NCBI RefSeq assembly: GCF_001315015.1 | Contig: NZ_CP012916.1 | Span: 274,001 to 338,000, forward strand | DNA length: 64,000 nucleotides | Source of the DNA: Azospirillum brasilense | GTDB lineage: Bacteria > Pseudomonadota > Alphaproteobacteria > Azospirillales > Azospirillaceae | Direction of reading: 5' to 3' | Shown here: positions 18,901 through 27,062 of the stretch, piece by piece | How positions within the stretch are numbered: position 1 is the stretch's first letter | Layout: the number at the start of each line of letters is the position of its first letter | Program-made: the position numbers and the translations under genes | The notes under the pieces: generated by a model | Database searches by the model: none | Told to the model about the DNA's origin: nothing | What the model saw: the letters and a program-made list of their open reading frames with translations, nothing else

Positions 18901-19017
18901 CTCCCCGACGATGCCGAGGAAGAGCAGGCCGATCAGCGCCAGCAGGATCGCGCCACCGGTGAGAATCGCCGGTTGCAGCCGTACGCAGGGATGCCTGCGG
19001 TCGTGGGCGGACGCCAT
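15979..19017 (-). CDS. Membrane-bound hybrid histidine kinase with two receivers and an Hpt domain
   Basis: A 1012-residue kinase. Domains in order: membrane helix 1 (about 17-38), a periplasmic helical sensor (39-189), helix 2 (about 190-210), HAMP (211-262), HisKA with H285 in NMSHEIRTPMN, HATPase with DTGIGL and GGTGLGLAIS boxes, receiver 1 beginning LRCLVVDDNE near 520 with phosphoacceptor in LLDWQMPGMDG, receiver 2 beginning ILLAEDND with LVLMDMQMPVMDG, and a C-terminal Hpt domain with AHTLKGTAGN. The architecture matches BarA/EvgS-type phosphorelay sensors. No periplasmic binding domain is fused, but two secreted binding proteins are encoded directly upstream in the same direction and could present ligands to the sensor. 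Confidence 0.94.
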   Translation of the reverse strand: MASAHDRRHPCVRLQPAILTGGAILLALIGLLFLGIVGEQGKMERLAADSQDRMVPLILERQRAVVNLERLKQSGAIVLSADDPRRRREALLAAQALAFHPTFQFDPSLKRQVTDAYAVIRQVSSAKARRLESAATGDAAPQSKEESLTEKWAQTLVELNTVGDRLLVDVTELTAGRLGQIQERTRLVSQVIQFAFVAVLGIFIAAGLLIRRHVVRPLLSAADGLRRIGEGERDIRLPGARTQELDSILNAVVRLGTQAEELRLTRDRAEAASQAKASFLANMSHEIRTPMNAVIGLSHLALKTDLTPRQRDYVLKISQSGQHLLGIINDILDFSKIEAGKLSVERTGFHLDKVLGTLADLIAEKAAAKGLELIFDVAQNVPSDLIGDPLRIGQILVNYANNAVKFTERGEIAIIVRLEEEAGSDLLLRFEVRDTGIGLSDEQRSQLFQSFQQADASTTRKYGGTGLGLAISKRLAELMGGAVGVDSAPGRGSSFWFTARLGRDRPRRVLLPRPDLRGLRCLVVDDNENARVVLTDMLSAMSFTAEAVDSGPAAIQAARYAAREGRPFRVVLLDWQMPGMDGLETSSGIAALELPQAPHHIMVTSYGREEVLRGAENTAIEEVLFKPVNPSALFDGIMRVLGADEQPADALPVPAAAPTTDLSRLRGAHILLAEDNDLNQQVACELLGDAGMVVEIAGNGAIAVDMVQAAHYDLVLMDMQMPVMDGVAATLEIRRLGFADLPIVAMTANAMQADRERCLDAGMNDYLAKPIDPDALWLTLLAWVTPRPGMGAELPPPLPAQAVKEPGDLPTGVPGLDIVTGLSRVLGKKRLYLDLLRKFTSGHRGVVAAIRGALDAGDLAAAERHAHTLKGTAGNIGAHPVQDAAADLEAVIRDARPRLEIDARLAALEPPLGALLAHLEMALAEEAAAPSGTGAVTVDADELHAVCNRLRQLLLDSDPDAEETLTANAGLLQAAFPNRFSAIGDQIRNFDFDEAAATLDAAVAERGAIAQA

Positions 19018-19030
19018 GGCCGGTTCCGGT

Positions 19031-19852
19031 TCAGTAGATGTCGAAGGGGAAGTAATTGCGGTTGATCCGCTGGTAGGTGCCGTCGTTGCGCAAGACAGTC
19101 AGGGCTCGGTCCACCGCCGCCTTCAACGCGTGCTGACCGGGAGGGAAGACGATGTGCACGGTCCCGCCCAGCCCGTCCTCCGACATCGGGGTACCAATGG
19201 TCTCGAATCCCTCACCGGTGTCGGACAGCAGGAAGTGCACCACGTTCAGCGTCGGGCCGATGGCCATGTCGCATTGGCCGTTGCGCATGGCGTCCCACAG
19301 GTCGTCGAGTGTTGGGACGGGCACCAGGTTGGCGTGCAGCGTCGGGTCGGCCTCGGCCAGACGGAGCAAGGCCGCGTGCTGCCGCGAGCCGCGGATGGTG
19401 GCGATGCGCCGGCTGCGGATCGCCTCATCCAGGCTCAGTTCCGGCATGCCCCGGCGCCCGACCAGGCTGGTGCTCGACCGCCAATAGGGAACCGAGAACA
19501 GGAGCCGCTGCTCCCGGTCGGGCGTGCGCAGCACGTTGCCGAAACCGATGTCGAAGCGGCCCGCGGCGACGTCTTCGATGATCTGCTTGAAGGGGACCGC
19601 GTCGAAGCTGCACACCGCGCCCAGCGAGCGGCACAGCTCGCGGCCGAAATCGATGTTGAAGCCGACCAGGGCGCCGGCGGCGTCGCGGTCGCTGAACGGT
19701 GGGGAGTGGTCGATGACCACGACGCGCAGGAACGGCCGGTCGGTCGGGGGCGGTGCGTCCGCCCGGATCGGCTGCGGAAGCGCCAAGCCAGTCAGCAGGA
19801 CCGCGGCGGCCAACAGGGCCTGAGTGGTGGCGAAGCCCATGTGGATACCCAT
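19031..19852 (-). CDS. Solute-binding protein family 3 (second of a pair)
   Basis: A 273-residue secreted protein with a signal peptide (MGFATTQALLAAAVLLTGL, cleavage near IRA-DA). The extracellular solute-binding family 3 fold follows: FLRVVVIDHSPPFSD, GFNIDFGRELCRSLG, FDIGFGN, and a C-terminal RNDGTYQRINRNYFP. The start at 19852 has GAGGCGG just upstream and begins 7 bp after the end of the first binding-protein gene. No ABC permease or ATPase is adjacent. It sits 13 bp before the hybrid kinase gene, so a sensory role is more likely than transport. Confidence 0.86.
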   Translation of the reverse strand: MGIHMGFATTQALLAAAVLLTGLALPQPIRADAPPPTDRPFLRVVVIDHSPPFSDRDAAGALVGFNIDFGRELCRSLGAVCSFDAVPFKQIIEDVAAGRFDIGFGNVLRTPDREQRLLFSVPYWRSSTSLVGRRGMPELSLDEAIRSRRIATIRGSRQHAALLRLAEADPTLHANLVPVPTLDDLWDAMRNGQCDMAIGPTLNVVHFLLSDTGEGFETIGTPMSEDGLGGTVHIVFPPGQHALKAAVDRALTVLRNDGTYQRINRNYFPFDIY

Positions 19853-19859
19853 CGCCGCC

Positions 19860-20633
19860 TCAGTACATCCGGAAGGGCAGGAAGCGGGAACTGATGGCGT
19901 CGTACCGCCCATCCGCGAGGATCGCGCGCAGGGCCATGTTGACGCGGTCGCGCAACTCCTCGCGCCCCAGGGGCAAGGCGATGGCCGACTCGCCGCCCAG
20001 CCCGCTTTCGGTCAACGGGTCGCCCACGACCTCCAGCGCTTCCCCTTCCGCGCTGGTCAGCAGATGGACGGTGACGGCGGTCGGGGCCAGCGCCAGATCG
20101 ACCCGTCCGTCCAGAACGGCGCGCAGCGCATCCGCCTGGTCGTCGTAGATCACGACCGTACCGCCGATGTTCCTGGCGGTCAGATAGTCGTACTGTTTCG
20201 ACCCGCGGGTGACGGAGATGCGCTTCCCCGCCAGATCCGGCGCCATGCCCACCGTCCATTCGCCGGCCCGCCCGATGTAGCTGGAGCTGGAGCGCTTGTG
20301 GCGATCGGTAAAAAGGTACTTCTTCGTCCGCTCCGGCGTCTTCAGGATGCTGGCAACCGCAAAATCGGCGGCGTTGCGGTCAAGCAGATCCAGGACTTCC
20401 GGAAATTGCAGGGCGGTGATCTCGCAGCGGATGCCCATGGTGTCACAGAGCGCGCGGGCGATCTCCACCTCGAAGCCGGTCAACTTGCCCTGTTCATCGA
20501 CCATCGCGTATGGCGCCATCTTCCAGGTGAGCACCCGGTAGATCTCGTCCGCACGGGCGGACAGGGCCGAGACGCTGAGCAGGCCGGCAAGCCACAAGGT
20601 CGTCAAAGAACGAAACGGCGTCAGGCGGATCAC
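19860..20633 (-). CDS. Solute-binding protein family 3 (first of a pair)
   Basis: A 257-residue secreted protein. The GTG start at 20633 is preferred because TGAGGCAG lies 4-11 nt upstream and gives a normal signal peptide (h-region TLWLAGLLSVSALSARA, cleavage before DEIY). An ATG at 20675 is in frame. The body follows solute-binding family 3: YRVLTWKMAPYAMVD, GFEVEIARALCDTMG, a DFAVASILKTPERTKKYLFT loop and a C-terminal ADGRYDAISSRFLPFRM. It is a paralogue of the next gene. Both lack the usual polar-amino-acid ABC partners and lead into the hybrid kinase, suggesting a three-component sensor. Confidence 0.85.
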   Translation of the reverse strand: MIRLTPFRSLTTLWLAGLLSVSALSARADEIYRVLTWKMAPYAMVDEQGKLTGFEVEIARALCDTMGIRCEITALQFPEVLDLLDRNAADFAVASILKTPERTKKYLFTDRHKRSSSSYIGRAGEWTVGMAPDLAGKRISVTRGSKQYDYLTARNIGGTVVIYDDQADALRAVLDGRVDLALAPTAVTVHLLTSAEGEALEVVGDPLTESGLGGESAIALPLGREELRDRVNMALRAILADGRYDAISSRFLPFRMY

Positions 20634-20765
20634 GGGCTGCCTCAGCAAAGCGGAAGGATGAAGCGCAGCGATCATCCGGCGCTGCAACGGCCTGGACCAC
20701 GCCGCATCCCGGTTGTTTTACACTGCTCTCGCCGGATCGACGGCTGATGACGGCGAGACACAGCC

Positions 20766-20793
20766 ATCATATTCATCTCGTTCAGTACGGCAA
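20766..20793 (-). promoter_or_regulatory. Promoter of the binding-protein/hybrid-kinase operon
   Basis: On the minus strand TTGCCG, a 16-bp spacer, then TATGAT, which differs from TATAAT at one position. Predicted transcription starts near 20759, about 125 nt before the GTG of the first binding-protein gene. Confidence 0.55.
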
Positions 20794-21422
20794 GAAAATC
20801 TTATGGTTGTAGAAAATAGGAAATATGTCTGAAAAAACGTTTTAAGTGGTTCAAATTCATCCATTCTCATAGGCTGTCCCGCCTCGCCGGTGATCTGGAA
20901 CCACCGTGGCCGGTGCAGCCGCGGTTCTTCGGGACCGGCTCCGCTCCGCCCCTTCGGTTGATCGTCAGGTCACCAAGGTGCGCGTCAGTGCCTTGACCTT
21001 TCCAGTCGACTTCGCGGCATTTTTCGGTGGCACGGGCAATGCCGGCCAAATTGCCGCTGATGGTCGCGGCGGAATCGGCGATGGCCCGTGTGATGTGGCC
21101 GAGGTCATCATTCACCGCGCGTCCGATGTCGACGCGGTTCAGCCGCTCCTACAGGATGAGCCTGAACTCCGGATGTACTGCCCTATTCTGAACGGATTGA
21201 CTCTGTTGTGTTTGCTTTTTTATGGAACGGCCGCGGTACGAAAATTACCAAGCAAGCCGTCGATTCCTTGCTGACCGTGCATTCCAATTCTGAACCGCAC
21301 TGTTCTCGCCATGCGGAACACCATGGCGCCAAGTGGCTTGATCGCAGTGACCAGTCGCAGGATTAATAAGTTTACTAGGAAACCAATACAGTGCAGTTTA
21401 TAGGCAACCACAGGGGGAACTG
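20794..21422. other. Gene-free region with a possible decayed coding remnant
   Basis: No convincing gene. On the minus strand about 21150-20990 can be read as NRVDIGRA, then NDDLGHITRAIADSAATISG and NLAGIARATEK. The spacing of small and hydrophobic residues recalls chemoreceptor-like helices, but the frame then degenerates and there is no ribosome site. The end near 21361-21410 is AT-richer and must hold the promoter of the MarR gene; I could not fix its hexamers. Confidence 0.3.
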
Positions 21423-21881
21423 TTGGCCGAAACGAACGTCAGCCCGCTCGACGCGCATCTCGGCTATTGGCTGCGCTTCGTGTCGAACCATGTGTCCCAT
21501 GCCTTTGCCGCGAAGTTGGCGGGGCGAGGGGTGACCGTCGCCGAATGGGTCGTGTTGCGCGACCTCTATGGCCAGGACGGCATGGCGCCCAGCCTGCTCG
21601 CCGACCGGTTGGGCATGACGCGGGGTGCGATCTCGAAACTGGCCGACCGCCTCGCCGCCAAAGGGCTGCTGACCCAGACCGCCGACCCTGACGACCGCCG
21701 TTACCAGACGCTGGCTCTCACCCCGGAAGGCCGGGCGCTGGTGCCGGACCTGTCCGCCCTGGCGGACCGCAACGACGCCGAGTTCTTCGGGCACCTGGAC
21801 CCCGCCGAACGGGCGCGGGTCGAGGACACATTGAAGGGCGTCGTCCGCCGGATGGGGCTGCGCTCCGTTCCCATCGATTGA
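21423..21881 (+). CDS. MarR-family transcriptional regulator
   Basis: A 152-residue winged-helix regulator. The helix-turn-helix is LADRLGMTRGAISKLADRLAAKGL (about 57-80), followed by the family-typical wing with DPDDRRYQTLALTPEGR. The start is a TTG at 21423, supported by AGGGGG 6 nt upstream; the next in-frame ATG is far inside the domain. It is followed after 33 bp by the DUF1398 gene in the same direction, which may be its target. The effector cannot be read from sequence. Confidence 0.87.
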   Translation: MAETNVSPLDAHLGYWLRFVSNHVSHAFAAKLAGRGVTVAEWVVLRDLYGQDGMAPSLLADRLGMTRGAISKLADRLAAKGLLTQTADPDDRRYQTLALTPEGRALVPDLSALADRNDAEFFGHLDPAERARVEDTLKGVVRRMGLRSVPID

Positions 21882-21914
21882 CCGCGACGCTCACGCTCGC
21901 AGGGAGAAAACGTC

Positions 21915-22316
21915 ATGGACTCCAAAATTACAGCCATCCTGCAAGAGTGCAGCCGCGCGTCGGACGAGGAGCGCATCACCTTCCCCAAGGTCGTCGCGGC
22001 GCTGGCCGTCGCGGGGGTGGAGCGTTACCACACGGACCTCGTACGGGCGGAGACGACCTACTATTTCCCGGACGGGACGACGGAGCGGGTGGAAACCCGG
22101 CCCGCCGCCCTGCCGCCGGCCACGGACTTCTCGGCGGAAAGCGTGGAATCCGCCGTCCGCGCCATTCAGGCCGGAACGATCCGCTACGGCGGCTTTTGCG
22201 AGCGTGTGCTGCGTGCCGGTTGCGCCGGTTGGACGGTCAGCATCCTGGGCCGGCGGGTCGTCTATTACGGCCGGAGTGGCGACAGCCACACCGAGTGGTT
22301 CCCCGGCGCCCGCTGA
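21915..22316 (+). CDS. DUF1398 family protein
   Basis: A 133-residue cytoplasmic protein of the DUF1398 family (YbcV-like). Features that match are an N-terminal helix with ITFPKVVAALAVAGVERYH, the YYFPDGTTERVE strand, a region with SVESAVRAIQAGTIRYGGFCERVLRAGC, and a GWTVSILGRRVVYYGRSGD end. GGGAGAAAACGTC precedes the ATG. Biochemical function of the family is unknown. It is probably co-transcribed with the MarR-family gene upstream. Confidence 0.82.
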   Translation: MDSKITAILQECSRASDEERITFPKVVAALAVAGVERYHTDLVRAETTYYFPDGTTERVETRPAALPPATDFSAESVESAVRAIQAGTIRYGGFCERVLRAGCAGWTVSILGRRVVYYGRSGDSHTEWFPGAR

Positions 22317-22338
22317 CGCCGCTCCGGCATTCCCGCCG

Positions 22339-23424
22339 TCACCAGCCCAGGCGGCGGGACAGCACGGGGCCGAGATCACCGCGCCATTCCTTCAACTCGG
22401 CCTCCGCGCGCTCGACCGCCCGCTGGTCGCGGTAGCGCTTGAGCGCGCGGTTCGCGTCGCCGCGCGCCTCCATGGCGGCCAAGCGCTTGGCCACCTCCGG
22501 CTCCGATGCCACGGCTTGGCGCCAGCGCTCCAGCCGCACTTCCGCGACCGCGTCAACGATGGGTTGAAGCGCCGGCATGCGGCCCAGCTTCTTCACGCCG
22601 GGCGCCAGCCGGGCGGCGGCGGCGGCGGCGGCCTCCTTGGGAATGCGCGGGAAGGCCCGTTGCACCGCCTTGGTGAGTGCGTCCTTGATGTCGTCGCCGC
22701 GCTGCTTCGCCTCGGCACCCCGGCTCACCCGCGCGGCTGCGCGCGCCTGTTTCTTGGCGTGCCAGGACAGGATGCCGTCCGCGATCTCCCGTGCGTCGAC
22801 ATCAAGCCAGACGACGCTTCCCGCGCCATCCGCGAGCAGGGTCTTCACCTCGTCGGGAAGCTCGGGGTCGTCCGCGGAGGCCGCTCCGGCGAGACCCAGC
22901 GCCTTCAGCGACCGCAGCGAGCGCGCCCGCCCCTCATCGCCAGCCAGCAGCGTGTCCTCTGCCTGCGTTCCGCCGTCCAGCAAGCTGTGCAGAAGTTCCA
23001 GGTCACCGTGCGTCCAGCGGCGGGCGGCGGTCAGCCGTTCCACCCGCAGGCGCAGCAGGTCGCGCACCGCCGGGCGTGGGGCGGCCGGAACGCAGCTTTC
23101 CACGCGCCACACGCCGCCCTCGAAGCGTGCCACAGCCCATTGCGTGCCGTTCTCGACGGATTGGTCGGTGGGGAAGGCGCCCTCCAGATTCCAACGGTCG
23201 CTGGCTCGCAGGCAACCCTCCGGCGGCGCCTGCCACGGTGTTCCCGGCTTGGAATAGAAGCTGGGGGCCACCGGGCTGCGCAGGACGAAACGCCAGCCCG
23301 CGACCTCCGCTGCGAGACTGTCGGGCATGGCGGCCGGCCGGGGCGCGTCGCCCAGCTTCAGGAGAGGTTCGGGGGCATTCTGGCTGGGTTGAGAGGCTTC
23401 GGGCGACGGGTGTTCTGACGGCAT
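22339..23424 (-). CDS. Uncharacterised 361-residue protein
   Basis: I do not recognise a domain. The start at 23424 has AAGGAG 5-10 nt upstream. The first 40 residues are Pro/Ser/Glu-rich and probably disordered. A middle part contains WRFVLRSPVAPSFYS and RWNLEGAFPTD. The C-terminal third is highly charged and helical, rich in Ala, Arg and Glu (for example RALKRYRDQRAVERAEAEL), consistent with coiled coil. There is no signal peptide or membrane helix. The gene is flanked by convergent DUF1398 and divergent chemoreceptor genes, so context gives no role. Confidence 0.7.
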   Translation of the reverse strand: MPSEHPSPEASQPSQNAPEPLLKLGDAPRPAAMPDSLAAEVAGWRFVLRSPVAPSFYSKPGTPWQAPPEGCLRASDRWNLEGAFPTDQSVENGTQWAVARFEGGVWRVESCVPAAPRPAVRDLLRLRVERLTAARRWTHGDLELLHSLLDGGTQAEDTLLAGDEGRARSLRSLKALGLAGAASADDPELPDEVKTLLADGAGSVVWLDVDAREIADGILSWHAKKQARAAARVSRGAEAKQRGDDIKDALTKAVQRAFPRIPKEAAAAAAARLAPGVKKLGRMPALQPIVDAVAEVRLERWRQAVASEPEVAKRLAAMEARGDANRALKRYRDQRAVERAEAELKEWRGDLGPVLSRRLGW

Positions 23425-23607
23425 GACGGCTCCTTCCGGCGGCACTGTAGCACAGGGCGGACCAGTGCCTCGCAACTTTAGCCGCGCGTCAACTGATCGT
23501 TTCGGAAAGCCGTTTGGAAATTTTCTAAAAGGAAATTCGCAATGCCTGTAGCCAAATCTTGAATTTTCTTCAGAAGATCGCCTAGCCAAAGCGTTTGCAG
23601 TCCCTTT

Positions 23608-23634
23608 GACCAAAATCAAGGAAAGGTATCATCG
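23608..23634 (+). promoter_or_regulatory. Possible promoter of the chemoreceptor gene
   Basis: TTGACC at 23608-23613, a short 15-bp spacer, then TATCAT at 23629-23634. Hexamers are good but the spacer is below optimum. Nothing else in the 23425-23653 gap looks stronger. Confidence 0.35.
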
Positions 23635-23653
23635 CCTGGATATGAGTGGATGA

Positions 23654-25771
23654 ATGCTATCCGTTTCCGAGGGCAGGATCGTGCGATTATTTTCCATCAA
23701 GGTCATTCTACCGGTGATTGTCTGTGGGCTTGCCCTCCTGGGAATTTTCATGGCGGGCGACGCAGCGTTCACGGCCCTTCGCGGCGTCGAGGCGGCTTCG
23801 GCCTACCGGAACGTCAATCAGGTGGCCGGCGGCTTGGTCGCCGCCGCCGGCGAGTTCGCCCTCGAACGGGGCGCGACCAACGGAGCGCTGAACGGCTCGA
23901 CTCCGATTCCTTCCGAACGGCGTGCCCGGCTGCAACAGCGCCGCGATGCCGCCGACGCTGCGTTGCGCACCGCGCTGGATGCACTGCCCACCATTCCTGA
24001 AATGGTTCCGCATGGTGCGCGACTGAACGAGGTGGAGGCATCGTTGGCCTCCTTCCGGAACTATCGGCGTGGGGTGGACGAGGCGTTGGCCCGCGATGCC
24101 GGCGAGCGGACGCCGGACGTGGTGTCGGGCTTCGGCGGCACGATCACCGCTCATATCGAACGGGTCGGCGCCCTGCGCCTGCTGCTGGAGGCGGTCGCTC
24201 CTCCACCGAAACCGGAGACGCTGCAACTTGTCCAGCTGCGTGGCTACGCGGCGGACATGGCCGAACACGCCGGGCGGGAGCGCGCGCTGTTCAGCGCCCT
24301 CGTCGCCGGCAGCCGGCCGGTCGCTCCCGATCAGGCCGAAGCCCTGGCGAAGTCCCGCGGGCGGCTGGAACAGGCGTGGGATGGCATCCGCGCGCTGCGC
24401 ACCCGGCCGGACATCACGCCCGACCTCGCGCGGGCCATCGATGGGGTCGAGGTCGCGTATTTCCAAGCGTTCGCCGAGACCCGGCAGGAGGTGCTGAAGG
24501 GCGGTGCCGATGGCCGCTACCCGCTGACCTCCGACGAATGGATGGGCCGGGCGACGGTGGGCATCGATTCCATCCTCACACTGGCCGGAACGGTGGGTGC
24601 GGCCATCGACGCGGCGGTCGCGGGGACCGCGGAGAAGGCGCGATCCGACCTGCTCGTCAGCCTCGCCGTCTTCACGCTCAGCTTGCTTCTGGGGGTGGGG
24701 GGATCGCTGCTGGTGATCCGGCGGGTCGTCCGACCGCTGACGGCAATGACCGGGGCCATGCGGCGGCTGGCCGACGGCGACCTAGCGGTGACTATTCCCG
24801 GCACCGGGCGCCGTGACGAGATCGGCGCCATGGCGCAGGCCGTCGAAATCTTCCAGGAGCACGCCGTTGCACGCGAGCGGTTGGAGGCGGAGCAGCGGCG
24901 CGAGCTGGAGGCGCGCGAGCGGCGGGCGGTCGTGCTGGACCGGCTGACCCGTGGCTTCGAAGCCAAGGTGAGCGGGCTGGTCGGCACGCTGTCCTCCGCC
25001 GCGACGGAGATGGAGGCGACCGCCGGCTCCATGTCCACGGCGGCTCAGCAGACCAACCAGCAGTCCTTCGCCGTGGCCGCGGCGTCGGAACAGGCCTCCA
25101 CCAACGTGCAGACCGTAGCGGCGGCAACCGAACAGCTCACCGCCTCCATCCGGGAGATCGGCAACCGCGCCGCCCAGTCGCAGGCGATCACGACGCGGGC
25201 CGTCGCGGACGCCCGGCGGACGGACGAGACGGTGCGGCTGATGGCGGGTTGCGCCCAGCGCATCGGCGAGGTGGTCGGGCTGATCCAGGCAATCTCCAGC
25301 CAGACCAATCTGCTGGCGCTCAACGCCACCATCGAGGCCGCCCGCGCCGGCGACGCCGGCAAGGGCTTCGCCGTCGTGGCGCATGAGGTGAAGACGTTGG
25401 CGAGCCAGACCGCCCAGGCGACCGACGACATCGCGGCGCAGATCGTCCAGGTGCAGACCGTCACGCGCGACGCCGTCGCGGCGATCCAGGACATCGCCGG
25501 GGTGATCGGCGAGGTGAACGAGATCGCCACGGCCATCGCCGCCGCGGTGGAAGAGCAGGGCGCCGCCACCCAGGAGATCACCCGCAACGTCCAGCAGGCG
25601 GCCGTCGGCACGCAGGAGGTCGCGTCCAACATCGCCGGCGTTCAGCAGGCGGCCAACGACACCGGTACGGCGGCGTCCCATGTGCTGAGCGCGGCCCAGG
25701 AGCTGTCGCAGCAGGCGGAGCGGCTGACCGGCGAGGTCGGCGAATTCCTCACCGGCGTCCGCAGCGCCTGA
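23654..25771 (+). CDS. Methyl-accepting chemotaxis protein with NIT-like sensor
   Basis: A 705-residue chemoreceptor. Membrane helix 1 spans about 11-33. A helical periplasmic domain (about 34-335) carries FALERGATNGALN and HAGRERALFSALVAG, typical of the NIT (nitrate/nitrite-sensing) domain. Membrane helix 2 follows (about 335-355), then HAMP, and a C-terminal signalling domain with the conserved hairpin tip QTNLLALNATIEAARAGDAG. The ATG at 23654 is used; a GTG at 23681 with GAGGGCAGG upstream is a serious alternative and would remove nine residues. No che genes are adjacent, so it feeds a chemotaxis cluster elsewhere. Confidence 0.9.
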   Translation: MLSVSEGRIVRLFSIKVILPVIVCGLALLGIFMAGDAAFTALRGVEAASAYRNVNQVAGGLVAAAGEFALERGATNGALNGSTPIPSERRARLQQRRDAADAALRTALDALPTIPEMVPHGARLNEVEASLASFRNYRRGVDEALARDAGERTPDVVSGFGGTITAHIERVGALRLLLEAVAPPPKPETLQLVQLRGYAADMAEHAGRERALFSALVAGSRPVAPDQAEALAKSRGRLEQAWDGIRALRTRPDITPDLARAIDGVEVAYFQAFAETRQEVLKGGADGRYPLTSDEWMGRATVGIDSILTLAGTVGAAIDAAVAGTAEKARSDLLVSLAVFTLSLLLGVGGSLLVIRRVVRPLTAMTGAMRRLADGDLAVTIPGTGRRDEIGAMAQAVEIFQEHAVARERLEAEQRRELEARERRAVVLDRLTRGFEAKVSGLVGTLSSAATEMEATAGSMSTAAQQTNQQSFAVAAASEQASTNVQTVAAATEQLTASIREIGNRAAQSQAITTRAVADARRTDETVRLMAGCAQRIGEVVGLIQAISSQTNLLALNATIEAARAGDAGKGFAVVAHEVKTLASQTAQATDDIAAQIVQVQTVTRDAVAAIQDIAGVIGEVNEIATAIAAAVEEQGAATQEITRNVQQAAVGTQEVASNIAGVQQAANDTGTAASHVLSAAQELSQQAERLTGEVGEFLTGVRSA

Positions 25772-25795
25772 CCGCTCCGAATGTCCTGACGCTGC

Positions 25796-26971
25796 TCAGT
25801 GGTGGGCGGACTCCTCCCCGGCGCCGTCCTGACCGAAGCTGTGCAGGATGCGGGCGAAGCTGGTGGCGCCGGCGCTGCGCATGGGAACGAAGGGCTTGCC
25901 CATGCGGCGGCACAGCCCCTTAACCCGCAGGCAGGCGTCGTGGCTGACGCAGTCGACCGGGCAGACCACCACGTCGGCGCGCTCGACCAGCCCTTCCAGG
26001 CAGCGGGTCGTCTGTTCGAACCCGCCGTCATGGTGAAGCAGGCAGCCGTTGCGGGTCTCCACCGCCGCCCGCAGGTGGGGCAGGCTCTTGGTCCGTCCGC
26101 CCACATAGAGGATGGCCCGCCCGCCGAGGTCGGTCGGGGCGTTCGTCCCGGCGGCGGCGGTGCGGCGGAGTTGCGCGGCCGGCGGGTCGAGCAGGCGGCG
26201 CAGCCGCTCGACTTCGGCCTCGGCGTGGCGGGCGCGCATGCGCTCGCTGGCGACGCGGCGGTGCAGGGCGTCCATGGTGCGCAGCAGACGCGCCTGGCCC
26301 GGCGCCCGGACCGACGGGGTTTTCGGAGCGTTGGGCGTTTCCGGAACCGCGGGTGCGGCCCGCTGGGCGGCGAGCTGCGCCTCCAGCTCCCGAATACGGG
26401 CATCCTTCTCGGCGACGCGTTCTCCGGCGGCGCGTTCCTGCTTCGCCAGCCGGGCGGTCAGCTCCTCGCAGCGCCGGACCAGATCGCGGTTCTCCCGCAA
26501 TTGGCGCCGGTTCTCACCCCCCATGATGTGGGAGAGCATGTGCACGTCGGCGAAAGCGCGCACCCGCACGGCGTCGGGCATGGCGCCGTGGCTCAGCACG
26601 CCCCAGTAGGCGGCGGCGACGTCGCCCGAGGCCACCGCGGTGGTCCACAGGGCCATCCAGCCCTCTTCGGTCGTCTCGCGGGCAAAGCGCTTCACCGCGA
26701 CGGCGAAGGTCTCGTCCAGCCGCTTGTGCATCAGCCGGGCTTCCGGCCCGTCCTCCGCGGCCTTCTCCACGAAATAGCGGTGGATGTCGTAGGGGCGGGC
26801 GTCCGCCGTGGGGACCAGCTTCAGCCGCCGGCACAGCCACGCCACGTCCTCCGACGACAGGCAGGTGCCCACGATGGAGCAATGATACTCCGTGGGAATC
26901 GTCCACAGCTTCCGGCGCTTGGCCTGTCCCAGTACGCAGGATGGCACGGTCTTCCGACAACGCTCACACAT
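25796..26971 (-). CDS. DUF2325 domain protein under a Fur-box-like site
   Basis: A 391-residue cytoplasmic protein. The N-terminus has MCERCRKTVPSC, a possible metal site. The centre (about 155-225) is a coiled coil, and the C-terminal 100 residues form the DUF2325 domain: AILYVGGRTKSLPHLRAAVE, LLHHDGGFE, DVVVCPVDCVSHDACLRVK and KPFVPMRSAGATSF. The domain's function is not established. Start at 26971, with GGCGGAGA upstream. A Fur-box-like element similar to the one before exbB lies 92 bp upstream, which ties the gene to iron status by inference. Confidence 0.85.
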   Translation of the reverse strand: MCERCRKTVPSCVLGQAKRRKLWTIPTEYHCSIVGTCLSSEDVAWLCRRLKLVPTADARPYDIHRYFVEKAAEDGPEARLMHKRLDETFAVAVKRFARETTEEGWMALWTTAVASGDVAAAYWGVLSHGAMPDAVRVRAFADVHMLSHIMGGENRRQLRENRDLVRRCEELTARLAKQERAAGERVAEKDARIRELEAQLAAQRAAPAVPETPNAPKTPSVRAPGQARLLRTMDALHRRVASERMRARHAEAEVERLRRLLDPPAAQLRRTAAAGTNAPTDLGGRAILYVGGRTKSLPHLRAAVETRNGCLLHHDGGFEQTTRCLEGLVERADVVVCPVDCVSHDACLRVKGLCRRMGKPFVPMRSAGATSFARILHSFGQDGAGEESAHH

Positions 26972-27062
26972 CGTCTCCGCCCCCGATTGGCTTCGGCTGT
27001 TGGGTGTCCGGTTCCGTCCGGAGCCAAGCGGGGCCGTGGAGCGGAACATGCTCCACTAATAA

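Noticed and set aside
15397..19065. Plus-strand open frame of over 1200 codons opposite the hybrid kinase
   Set aside because: The minus strand encodes an intact kinase with all catalytic motifs; the opposite frame is a codon-bias shadow.
20867..21115. Minus-strand 82-residue open frame as a real gene
   Set aside because: No ribosome site, C-terminal half lacks coding character; kept only as a possible remnant.
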